Assembly (NCBI GenBank): GCA_024196135.1
Contig: JAMQCK010000031.1
Coordinates: 62,001-126,000, forward strand
Source: Pleurotus ostreatus/Saccharomyces cerevisiae fusant
Taxonomy: Eukaryota; Opisthokonta
Direction of reading: 5' to 3'
DNA: 64,000 nucleotides
The translations under genes and the position numbers were made by a program. Shown here piece after piece: positions 1-10,502 of this stretch. The notes beneath the pieces were generated by a model that saw nothing but the letters and a program-made list of their open reading frames with translations, did no database searches and was not told the origin of the DNA. Position 1 is the stretch's first letter. Each line of letters opens with the position of its first letter.

Positions 1-952
1 TACATGGTACCAGAGATGCACAACACCAGCAGGGCTTTGAAGACGCGCTGCGTGTATTCTCTCGAAGTGATCCCCGACATCATGAACTTATGGTGAGTCC
101 TGCTCGGGAGGTCAGCGCATGGATTTCGTTACCGGGCTTCATACGTCTCACCATGCCCTGATCCCGGTCATAGTGGTGACCACGATGTTCGTGAGGAGAG
201 TGGGCAGCGTGAGGATGAGCGAATACCAGTATTGATCCTCATAGTATACCAAGATTCGCTCCCAGACAATAATCCCTATATCCGCGAGCAAGCCCACTGT
301 CCAGCGGAGTCAGAGAGACAAGTCCAGAAGCAACGTAGATATCACTCACAATAGCTGATCGTCAAGCACGCTATGAGAATAAAGCGAGCCTTCCTGATGT
401 GCCGCCATATCACCCAAGCCCGCCACACGACCACAGTGTCGCTTAGCATGAACTGATATTCAAGACTGAGTCGCTTGACTACGGCAAGGTAACGAGACGA
501 GCGCACCATGATGCGAAAGATGACATTCTGTGCGATCCAGCATCGTAAGAAGTTCGGGTCCTCCTCCGTCGCCCGCCCCGCCATGATATTAACGTAGTCC
601 CGTAGCAGGACGATGTCGATGACGACAAAGGTAGACGCCAGACAGAACATGGCCGTCGTCACGACGAGCAGCCCGAGCCGGGCCCGAGAGGTGCGAATGC
701 CTCTCTTTCTGTAGATATTCAGTACGACGCGGTGGGCAGATAATCGCTGATAGGCTCACATCAAAATGTACGCTGCGCTGAAAAAAGAGACTGCGTGAAG
801 AGCTGTCGATGGTCAGTCAGGACGCGTATCCATAGATCTCTTTGGTACGGACCATAGAAAGAGTACTCGATAGCCGCATAGGCGAGCTCATATCGCAGGA
901 AGCTGATAGTGGCATCGTCGAATACAGCCTCCTCAGAGGACGACTTAGCCAT
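1..952 (-). CDS. Multi-pass membrane protein, basidiomycete family (3' end outside window)
   Basis: The function is unknown. The protein belongs by pattern to a family of integral membrane proteins that is widespread in mushroom-forming fungi. The exon chain I read on the minus strand is 952-853, 790-760, 708-350, 296-152 and 99 to the edge, and every junction keeps frame. At least five hydrophobic segments are visible. The family-like block LSDTVVVWRAWVIW is followed by a short loop and another helix, and a later helix ends in VVTTMTGIRAW. The start ATG at 952 precedes an acidic, soluble N-terminus; the longer open frame to 1000 has no ATG. The donor of the first intron (GTCCGT) is weak, so the exon 1 end is the least certain part. 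The gene runs off the left edge, so the C-terminus is missing. Neighbours give no clue to its role. Confidence 0.7.
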
Positions 953-1589
953 CGGTGCGCTGGAAGCTGACTGCTTGACCTGTCGGGGCGTCCGCGCCAA
1001 GGAAGAAGACCCAGCCGCAAGCTCCAGCTCTTATGCATCTGCTGGTGGATTAGGATGACGACCAGGATAGACGCCGAATATGATCCTGAGAACGCAGAAC
1101 GCCTTTAGCCATCCGTAAACGTTTATGAGAGTATGCTCCTGAGAGGCCAGGCACGCCAAAAGTGGCTCAGAAGCATTCATCGTAGCAAGGACCCCATGGA
1201 ACCCGGCTCCGAGGCCTCAATGAGCAGCGCGAAGGCTCGGATTGCGGGCGTCAGCATACAGATAGACCTGGACGACCATGCTATGGCGGGGTCCGGTCCT
1301 TCAGCTACTCGACGTCTGCAATAAGGTCACTGAGCCTATCCGGGAAAGCAACGTCTCACGCACGAAGGTTCTTTCTCTTCGTTGCTGCGGCAACTGAATG
1401 TAGATACCCCGCCAAAGAGAGGGCGGCGCGCTGCTCACATGTCAATAGAGCCAGAAGACGATAGTCCGTGAGAGACAAGATAGCAAGCGCGTGGGCGTAA
1501 GCGCATCGGACCCGCAGAACCGCTTGGCGCGTGATATAGCGAGTGCATTGCATTGTTGGTTGTGGCGAGCCCGAGCCAGTCGGTCACTG
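953..1589. other. Intergenic, nothing recognised
   Basis: This stretch lies between the start of the membrane-protein gene and the end of ART-B. The short open frames here have no family-like pattern. It should contain the promoter of the membrane-protein gene. Confidence 0.5.
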
Positions 1590-2592
1590 CTAATCGTACA
1601 GAACGAGATAGGCGGGGCGTATGGCATCGTTGGAGTATACTACGACCTCGTCATAGTTCAGTTGTGCACCAACCTCCCCCAGGACCTGAGGATGTCAGAG
1701 GCGGATTGGAGGAAAAGAACATTGTACGTACTGAGTCGTAGCCGACGGGCGGTGTCGTTAGGGAGGCGTTGTCGTAGCGCATCTTGTACCCTCTGCCGAT
1801 GACGACCTTCGCCAGAATCATCGCCTTCATAGTTGACCACCTATCTGTACTCAGGGAGTAGTCATCGGACCTAATCTGCGTCAAACAAACTTGTGATGAA
1901 GAGCACGTTATGACTACTAACTTGGAGGACGTCGAGGACGTGTAAATCCCTCTACCAAACCTGCGTACTGGGCCTAAGTTCGGGACTTGTCATCCGAGTA
2001 GGAGGAACTTACCGCCCCCATCCGGTCCTGCCCTTGAAGTGCCGAAGATCGAAAGACTTGCGGATGATGCAACACAAGGAACACGTCGATGAATTGCAAG
2101 GTCTGGTCTGATCTTTCTCGCCGATCCAGCATTCGCGTCTGGTTCCATGCCATCGTCTCTTCTCGTTTCCTGGAGAGCGCCCGACGGCAGTGAAATCTCC
2201 ATAAGCCTCTACAGTTTGCCTGCGCGACCAGGCTTGAATGGACGTCGTCGGAACAATGGCAGGAGTACTACTCACTGGTATGCCTCGTAACGACTGACAA
2301 CATCGAAAGACGATATGATTAGGTAGATGCGCAGCACCGTGGGGCAGCGCTTGTGCGGATGCCTCCAGGATTGCTCAAACTGTTCGGCGACTAAGAGCGA
2401 GGTAAATGCAGATACTACTCCAACCTCAGAGCCTGATCACTTACCACTGGCGAATGCCGCATGATGGCGAGGAATATTGACAATGTTCGGACCGGCGAAG
2501 TAAAGGGAGTCTTCGCACCAACGACTACAGATAGTTGATTGTTTTCCGCTGTGCCTACGCCCGCAGTATATGCAGAAAACACAAGGCCTGAT
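1590..2592 (-). CDS. PARP-like ADP-ribosyltransferase paralogue ART-B (5' end unresolved)
   Basis: Predicted NAD-dependent ADP-ribosyltransferase of the H-Y-E (PARP/tankyrase-like) class. Reading the minus strand through about six introns gives, in order, a Cys-rich knuckle (CIYCGRR then ICSRWC), a linker ending near HHAAFAS, a spacer block (VAEQFEQSWRH), the RRWHGTRREC His motif, an inserted Cys group (C..C..LCCII), the FGRGIYTSSTSSK Tyr motif, the PPVGYDSV loop, and NYDEVVVY with the third catalytic residue. The stop TAG is at 1590-1592. The three more N-terminal zinc modules seen in ART-C and ART-J are not visible upstream of 2592, so this copy is either shorter or its first exons are too diverged to recognise. 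It lies head-to-tail with ART-C. Substrate and partner are unknown. The catalytic half is sure; the start is not. Confidence 0.78.
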
Positions 2593-3582
2593 CTACTGGT
2601 TAGCTCTAGTAGTATAGCGAAGGTACATTTGCTACGCACCCCCCAAGAATCAGTTCGTGCAGAGGCGGCGCCAGACGGTAAAGGTCTTCTTCGTACGACG
2701 AGTTTGAAGGCTGACCGAACAACGCTGATGAACGGGGGACTCAGTCGTGAACGCGCAGTCGAGCTCCGTGAGGTCTTACTTCCAATCTCTACGCCTCGTT
2801 GACCATTCCTATCGGAAGACCGGCTTCCGTGGTAAGCGTTATTATACATTCTGAAATCTGGATACTACGAACATCGAGGAACTTGCGTGAGCGAGGGAAA
2901 GGATACGGTGAACGACGCGAAGACGTACTTGGCAAGATGAAAGAGTTGAGCAAGAGCGTGCATCACACGTGGACTCCGCGTCGAGATCGTCCTCGTGTAG
3001 AGTCAGATCAGAGCTCTGTGCAAGGGGGTGAGCATGGTAGGCTTCTGTATCACAGTCGAAAGCGTACAGACCTCGCTCAGCCAAACAATGATATCGCTGG
3101 GTGTTAGCCAAGACATGGGATTGAAACAGAAATATCATCGAGCGACGGTGCCTCCCAGATGGTGGTTATTGCGAACACAACAGAAATATGCAAGATAAGT
3201 TGCCGGTCTTTTGAGGTAAGCCCGGGTGTTCGTGACAGTCATCACAGCTCCCCTGCACGGTCTCAGTTATACAGCCTCACTTCACGCGTCCGCTTCAGGC
3301 CATAAGCGAGGAGCGGCGACACAAAGTGGGTCTTTGGTTCGTAATATTGAGCGTATGGCGGCCGTTTGACCGCGTTGAACGCGGACGCTGCTCGAGCATG
3401 ACGGTCAGAAGCAAAGACAATGGTCGTGGGAATTCAATATACTGCCTAATAAGGAAGGTCATAACAAATAGACAATACATGTAAACAGTGGACCCATAAG
3501 TCGTGAAGTCGTGAAATCGTACGTAGATAAATACGTATAGTACATGCATAGATACTTCACCATCACTGGCATCGTAAGGTTC
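2593..3582. other. Between ART-B and ART-C, possible lost exons
   Basis: About 1 kb. It should hold the promoter and perhaps diverged 5' exons of ART-B. I looked for the CxxC...YCSxxC pattern on the minus strand and did not find a convincing one. The Cys-rich open frame at 2842-3138 does not match the module spacing. Confidence 0.4.
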
Positions 3583-5152
3583 TCACTTCGAATCATAAAC
3601 AACCAAGTATGCTGGCTTGATCGCCTCGTTGCGGTATACGACGAGCTCGTCGTAGTTCAGGCTTCCGCCGACCTCTGCTAGGACCTGGGAGCAATCGACG
3701 ATAAGTACATCGTCACCAAAGGAGAGAAATTTAACCATACCGAGTCGTGGCCGACCGGCGGCTCTGTCAAATCCGTCTTGTCGTGCAGCATCTTATGTCC
3801 GCGCCCCACAACCACCTTCGTCAAGAGGATGGCTTTGCAGGTGGACGGCGTATCGCCCGCGTTCATCGAGTAGTCATTCGCCTTCGATGACGTCGAGGAC
3901 GTATACAGGCCCTTTCCGAACCTAAACGCAATATTCAGTATGTCTGTCATTCAACGACGACGCGCACTCACCTCCCCCAGCCCGTCCTCCCCTTGAAGAA
4001 GCTCAAATCAAACGACGTGCGAATGATCGAGCAGAGCGAGCAGCTCGGCATATCACACAGGTGATTCTGCCCATCGTCACCGAGGCGGCACTGCCGCTTC
4101 GTCCCGTGCCAGCGCCGGTTCTCGTTGCCCTTCGTCAGGCCCTGCGCGGTGAAGTGACCTCGGGATTCGACTTCTTCTCTAGGGTGGGATTGGGCGTGAG
4201 TTACCGTCGCAAATCCTACTCGGAAGACTAGAGAGACTTACCTATATTGCTTGTACTGATTCACGATCTCGCGAGGCGGCTGGATGAAGTAGATTTGCCG
4301 GACGGCAGGGATTGACGTGCGGTGTCTCCAGGAGTCCTGGAATTGGCGGGCGACTGCGGCCGATGAGCCTCAATGAGCACAGAAATATTTGCGAGAAAGA
4401 CTCACCACTCCGGAAGCGATCGTGGTCGACGGGCACCTTCAGGACGAGGGGACCCTTGTCCAACGCCGTATCTCGGCATGCACGACCACAGTACGCAGAT
4501 ACTCTATCCGTGGGGTTCTTGCGACAAAGAAGGCAAATGTGCTCCGCGAGGCTGGTGGAAAGAGTCAGAGATGGAGCAAAGGGAGTCAAAGGTAGCAATG
4601 CAGACGTACTTCCGGTGCTTCAAAGAGCAGTACTTCGAAAGCGTTCCGTCGTTCTTCCGATAGACAGAGTTACCGCAGTCAACGATCGCGCATGTCGTAG
4701 CTAATGCTGAATATGAGAGACTATCGGGAAAATTGGACTCGAGCTTACCTGACGAGCTCGCCGCCGCTGCCGGCTGTGGCGACGAAGGCGGCTTCACGGT
4801 AGCAGAGATCGCTGCCTTCGCAGCTGCCTCGGCCGCCGCTGAGGCGCAAAGCCTGCCACAGTGTGGAAAGATACGCTTGCCCTCTTTGTACTTCGGACGC
4901 GAATGGCAATACTTCCCAGAGAATTAGCACCTCTTTAGGCAAATCAAATGATGCTACTCACTTCGCATAGCTTCGACGCCGCCGTAGCGCAGCTACGACC
5001 ACAGTACTTGTATCCCGTACTTCCATCCTTGAATCGGGGCCTTGTATGGCAATGCTGCAGGCAATTTAGCGGGCAAGGACGTAAGGTTGACAAGACAGAT
5101 CACTCACGTCGCAAAGGTACGAGGGCTGGTACGTGTCGACGAGCGCAGGCAT
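3583..5152 (-). CDS. PARP-like ADP-ribosyltransferase ART-C, full zinc-module form
   Basis: Predicted ADP-ribosyltransferase with all parts of this local family. The start ATG at 5152 opens a 15-codon exon (MPALVDTYQPSYLCD, 5152-5108). The first zinc knuckle (CDHC) is split by intron 1. Four Cys modules follow: HCHTRPRF..YCGRSC, YCHSRPKY..HCGRLC, CAIVDC..YCSLKH and CLLCRK..YCGRAC. The catalytic part has RRWHGTKRQC, an inserted Cys group (LCDMPSCSLC), FGKGLYTSSTSSK, PPVGHDSV and NYDELVVY, so His, Tyr and Glu are all present. Unlike most copies it lacks the intron after the SSK motif. The stop is at 3583. The 5' end faces NADAR-D across 0.88 kb, so the pair may share control. I infer writer activity; the zinc modules could bind nucleic acid or protein. 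Confidence 0.88.
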
Positions 5153-6034
5153 AGCGTCCAGCGGTATGCAACAAGTGATCCAGCGGAAGCCAGTGAAGGT
5201 TTAGACGAAGAAGGGTATGCTGAAACTTATAGCGGGTCTCCGCGAAGGCCACGCCTCGCGCACAAGGGGGCACCTGGAGACCATGAGGCGCAGACCGTCG
5301 GCGATATGTGGTAAACTTCACCCGAGGGTCCCCTCTTGTGCATGTCGGGCTCATCTTTACTAGGGTGCGGCTCTCTCGAGTGGTGATTAGACAGATATGA
5401 ATATTGGAGATGTATACAAGCTCTCTTCACGTTCGTCTTCGAAGCCGGTTCTCTGCCTGACTGAGCGATTTCTGTTTTTGATGATCGACGCTACAAGTAC
5501 CATGTCGGTCCAGAACATCTGTATACGCTGCCATAGAGCGCCTTCGGCGGCGTGCTGGAGTATTGCAGACTTTTGAAAACAAAATCTATGTGGACGAAGG
5601 CAACGACGGCGAACGGGGCGGACCGTTGATCACCGCGTCTTTCTCACGGTTTGCAAGTTGAACTTCGAGCCCAGGTCGTCTCTGTCCATTGTCCTCACCT
5701 ACGCGAAACTTGTTGCACGCAAGTCCTCACCAGCGCAAATCCATTCGCACCACCCAAAGTAGCGTTCTCTTACTCCCTTTCAATCCAGGGGAGCTTACGC
5801 GGACAAGACACGTGCTGCCCTTATTATACGGAGTCAGCCGGCGCCTCACCTGAACAACGTGGGGGACGGGATGTGCTGAGCGCTGCGACCTGTCTCGCCT
5901 CTGCTATCTCGCGTCACTAGACGCATGGCTCGCTAATTGCAACTTAACTTCCAACCACCACGATCGCGCCACTCATCGGCCGAGCACAAACTCCCTAACA
6001 TTGCTCTCGTTCTCCTTCTATTCTCTCCAGTTAC
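5153..6034. promoter_or_regulatory. Shared divergent upstream region of ART-C and NADAR-D
   Basis: This 882 bp gap separates the start codons of ART-C (minus) and NADAR-D (plus). No coding pattern was seen. A pyrimidine-rich run (6001-6030) lies just before the NADAR-D ATG, as is common in fungal promoters. Shared regulation is an inference from geometry only. Confidence 0.4.
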
Positions 6035-8036
6035 ATGTCCACGCCTGAACCCATTGACATAGCCCCTCTGGCAATCCCTTCCGACACTCTCGTGCACATC
6101 GGCGAAGTCCCTCCAGGGTCCTCTGATAACCCGCGCCAAGCGACGGTTACGACAGGCGAGGACGGGGCTGTCCAAATCTTCCTGCCCCACGGCTGCCAGA
6201 TCACGTTCACGCCGCGCGACTCGGGCGCCGTACGCACGCTGGCGCCTTCTACGCCAACGACTCCATCTAAGTCTGGCTTCGACAGCGTTCTCGGACCGAC
6301 TGCTTCGACTTCTTCCCTCTCTTCTCATCTGGGCTCATCACCCCATCGACAACCGGGTGAGAGCGGCGAGCAAGACTCGCTTGTGACTTCCACCTCCGTA
6401 GCGGAGGCCGACATAGAGGAGATCGAGGCGTCTTCTGACTTTACATCGTCCATGCCTACGGCGCACACAGGCGTCGCATCGCCGCCGTATATGACACGGC
6501 GGGTACCGGCGGATGAAGACTACTACCATCGTCACGCGGGAGGCCGGCATCGAAAAAATGCAGGATTAGGCTTTCAGGACAGCCAAATGCATGCGAGGAG
6601 AGGCTCGGACGACATGTCTACGGATGACATGCAGCCGCATAGCTGCCCTCCCCCGAGCAAGCGCAACTTCGCGCCGACTACACCTTTGCATGGGAACTAC
6701 AAGGATCACCGCAGTAGGCCTGTGTCCGCGACGCTGCCCCTGCAGTCGACCAACCGCGAGAATGTGTACGCCAGCGCCAGCGCTAGCCCCAACGCGCACT
6801 CAGGTAGCGCGGGCGGCAAGCGACCGTATACTCGACCAGCGAGCCTCGCTACAGTCCGCTACTCAAGCGCGGAGTCGGTCGCGCGCTCGCAGCTCGGCTC
6901 TCCATACATCCAAATTACCCCTCCCGCCGATCGCAGCAGCCAATTCTCGGTCGCATCATCCTCACCCAAAGTCATCCTGTTCTACCACAAGCACGATCCG
7001 TACTACGGCTTCACGAACTTCTCCGATCACCCGGTGATCTTCGAAGGCAAGACCTACCCGACGAGCGAGCACCTCTTCCAGGCCTCGAAGGTCGTATACT
7101 GTACCCAATCGATAAGCGCGAACTGACCTTCTTGCATGCAGTTCCTCGGATACAGGCCGCTGCTTGCGGAGCACATACGCAAGGTGTCGCGCAGGCCCGC
7201 TGTCGCGTTCTCGGAGGCGCGTCGCTTTCAGCCTGAAGTCCGGCCAGATTGGCTGCAGGTCAACATACAAATGGTGAGTGGGCCCAGTCTCAGGCATGAT
7301 CAACAACTCACCGCTCACGCAGATGGACCGAGCGATCTACCACAAGTTCAAGCAGCACCGCGACCTTCGTGAAGAGCTCTTATCAACCGGCGACGCCGAG
7401 CTCATCGAGGTGCGTCTTCCACCCTACACCTGAGTCACGATACTCACTTCCACCCAGGACTCTGACAAAGACGCCTTCTGGGGCGTCGGCGCGGACCGCA
7501 AGGGCCGCAACGAGCTCGGGAAGGCCCTCATGCGCCTCCGCGACAGGCTTCGGAGGGAGCAAGAGGAGGAAGAGGAAGCCCGGGCAATCGCTGAGGCCGC
7601 CAAGGCAAGTCCTCCGCCCTCTCCCAGAACGGGCGGTTTGAACAACTTATAGGTCGCAAGGTCCGCCGACGCAACATCCCTCGGATATAATTCACCCATG
7701 ACATATAACGCTCCCCTCGCCTATAACGAACCCGTCGCGCGCCGCACGTCGCAGGGGAGCGACAGCGTCCGATCGTCGCATCGGTCGGGGAAGGCGGGGC
7801 GGCAAGTGCCCGTGCGGTTCTCGTCGGGCTCTGGGGGAAGTGGAGGATACAGTACATGGGAGCGCTCGTCGGAGGTAGAACAAGAGGGAGCGAGGCGGAG
7901 TAGTCGGCGCGCTAGCGGTGGCGGTGGCGGCGGCGGGCGCGCGCCTGCGCCGGCGTCTGGACCTGTCGAGTGGGTGATGTACGCTTTCGTCGCTATTGCG
8001 GCCCTCGCTATTGGGGTAAATATGTTTGTAACTTAA
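6035..8036 (+). CDS. NADAR-D: NADAR (DUF1768/YbiA-like) protein with optional tail anchor
   Basis: NADAR domains bind ADP-ribose-like ligands. Characterised members remove ADP-ribose from guanine, or cleave riboflavin-pathway intermediates. Exons are 6035-7090, 7142-7273, 7323-7409, 7458-7604 and 7653-8036 (601 aa). Residues 1 to about 310 are Ser/Pro/Thr-rich and look disordered. The domain starts at VILFYHKHDPYYGFTNFS, has YPTSEHLFQASK with the conserved Glu, continues through RPDWLQVN and ends with DAFWGVGADRKGRNELGK. The last intron (7605-7652) is GC-AG with the donor AAG|GCAAGT. It is 48 nt long and in frame, and if it is retained the protein stops at TAG 7650-7652. If it is spliced the protein gains a Gly-rich linker and a hydrophobic C-terminal segment (VMYAFVAIAALAIGVNMF), which is a likely tail anchor. 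It is flanked by ART-C and ART-E. Confidence 0.9.
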
Positions 8037-8181
8037 TCGAGCACTCGCATTGTCTCATGAGCATGTATCTAGGCGTTCAAGTAATCCTGGGGTCATCCTG
8101 TTGCGCTGCCCAAGTCGTTGATGGCTGGGAGAAAGCCTCTCTGGTCCAAATAATGACGTCTACATATGCCATTGTGTTGCA

Positions 8182-9662
8182 CTACGTGAAGGGTTCGTAA
8201 ATAACGAGATACGCGGGCTTGATGGCCTCGTTCCGATACACGACGAGCTCGTCGTCTTCCACGGAACCGTCCGGCTCGGCAAGGATCTGAATGGACGTTA
8301 GACCCCGGGCTGAAGAAGCAGTCCAGCTCATCCCTGCTCACCGAGTCAAAGCCAGGCGGGGAACGAGTGAGCGTGGGTGCCTCCGTGACGCATTTGGCCA
8401 TGTTACCGGCCGCGACTTTGCACAGAATAAGCGCTTTGAAGCGGGATGCGCACGCGTTGCTCGAGTATTGATCAGCCCTAGCAGAACAAAAAACTTGAGC
8501 TCTTCATCAGGCAGACGTTAGACTAGATGAATACTTCGAAGAAGTGGCGGTCGAGTAGATACCGCGACCGAACCTGTGAAGGGCGAGAGATATCACTGTG
8601 GCCCAACCCAGCATGGATGAAGAATTGTGTACACACCTTCCCCAGCCATTCTTCGAATTGGCGAACCCCAGGTCGAAGGAATTGCGTATAATGTTACACA
8701 GGGAGCATGTAGGCTGAGCGCACAAGTTCTCGTGATTGTAACTGTCACCGAGATTGCACGCACGCCTGGTTCCATGCCATCGGTACACCTCATTTCCCAT
8801 GGCCATGCCCCCGTACTGAAACTCGCTGCGCAACTCCAGATAATCACTGGAGCGTTGTTCAATGACCGTAAGAGAACATGACTGCAAGGGCTTACCGATA
8901 CGCCCAGTAAGACTTGTCGGCGTTCACAGACGTGGCCAGCATGTACACTTTCCGCACTGTCGGGCGGTCTGAGGGCATGGAGCGTTCCCATGTCTCGTCG
9001 AAGTATCCTAAGACTGACTATCTGTCAGAAACATCGATGCGAAAGATCGCAAGAGACTTACTGCTTAATAATCGCACAGCATGAACGTCGCAATCCATAT
9101 CCCACAGACGAGGCACTTGGGCGAACTGGAGCCAGCACGATTGCGAACAGAACTCACTGGGCTCGTTCTGCATGTTCACCTTGCAGAACGCGCATATGTG
9201 GCCGTAGTACCTGTGTGATCAGTATAATCTACGGGTATAACCACAAACAAGAAGCGTACATGTGTTCGAGATCGCAACAGGTCAGAGCAGGAGCATTGAT
9301 GGACAGTATTTTGGCCGTTTGCTGACACGTTGGCACCGAGCATTTGGGAGCAACTGTGAAAAGTAAGTGTAAAGCAGAAGTTGCACGATGTCACGGAGAG
9401 ATCGCGTACGATCGTGACGAAACGGAAAATGCTGGCCCTTGCTTTGAGCCAATGGAAAGGGGTATTGTCGCGCTTTCGCTTCGCAGTGATCGCAAAGTTC
9501 GCACAAGCCAGCACCCCAGCGACTGCACATCTGTATATCTGCATCAATAAGAGGACATCTGATCTGAAGCATAAGAAAGCGCACAGAGCATGATTCTGAC
9601 AAGCTGACCGGGACGGTGAAGCATCGTGAGCAGTAGAAACCTGGCGGGGCGCCCATCGGCAT
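8182..9662 (-). CDS. PARP-like ADP-ribosyltransferase ART-E
   Basis: Predicted ADP-ribosyltransferase paralogue whose 3' end lies 145 bp from the end of NADAR-D (convergent). The catalytic part contains YRWHGTRRAC, an inserted Cys group (LCAQPTCSLCNII), FGRGIYSTATSSK, PPGFDSV and EDDELVVY, so the H-Y-E residues remain. N-terminal modules are more diverged than in ART-C: CSRC..MCSRW, CELCDHC, KCSVPTC..CCDLEH and CAFCKV..FCSQSC. The preferred start is the ATG at 9660-9662 (MPMGAPPGFYC), which puts the first CxxC near residue 11; a second ATG lies two codons later. The stop TAG is at 8182-8184. Exon borders in the N-terminal half are approximate. Function beyond ADP-ribosylation chemistry is not known. 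Confidence 0.78.
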
Positions 9663-10502
9663 TCTGTAAACACCTGGACGAGCATAGCAACGCTGTCAAA
9701 GATCTCAGTATACTGAGTCGCCATAAGCTGCTGTCGCGCGTACCCCACAAAGTGGTGCACGTTCGGGCACTGCTAAAGCCATTCTGCGGAGGAGACGGGG
9801 CGAGCGAAGGAAACGACCGCGATGCGGACGCTATAAGGAGATTGGAGAACGCGTCAAGACCAGAAGGACCTTGCGTACACCGTATGGCATCTCGTGTACG
9901 CGGGTTTCGTTCAAACTAGGCTGGAAACAAGCAAGAAGGCAGGTCGGGGTGCGATGAAAAAGATGGACCCCATAGATCACGCTCGATTAATTTGAGCGTA
10001 TTGGACAGTTTAGAGATGGCGAGTATCAGTTGTGCAGCGCTGCTATATCTCCTCCCTGAGTGCCTCGATGGACCTCGCAGAGCCAACGTCCGTAGAACAT
10101 GTCTTTGTTGACGGTTCGGGAAGAAAGACTTGAACGTGACAGCTGTACACCGTGACGTTACTCTCCTCTGGTAGTGCCACGTGGCTTATGCGCGTTCCCC
10201 AGTAAGCGGTGCGAAGGAGTTCTTTGCAACGTTACCCTCGTACTCAAACCTATGATGTTTGGGCGAGGTGGTTCGCTAAGTCTTTCGAAAAATTTGCAAC
10301 TCATCGCGATCTACTTCACCTCAGAGACGAGGCCTTCCTAATCCGGAACAAAGACTACATCCCCGACTGTCATAATGTCAATCCAGGTTGGACTGGATCC
10401 GCAAGAAATACTGTTGAATATACTGTACATCTAAGATAGATAAGCACGTCAAGAGCTGTAACTACTTCCCTCATATCCACCAAGTTATAGAGGCGCACAC
10501 GT
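9663..10502. other. Intergenic, nothing recognised
   Basis: About 0.84 kb between the start of ART-E and the stop of the cystathionine beta-lyase/mevalonate kinase gene. An open frame at 10209-10439 on the plus strand has no recognisable pattern. Confidence 0.5.
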
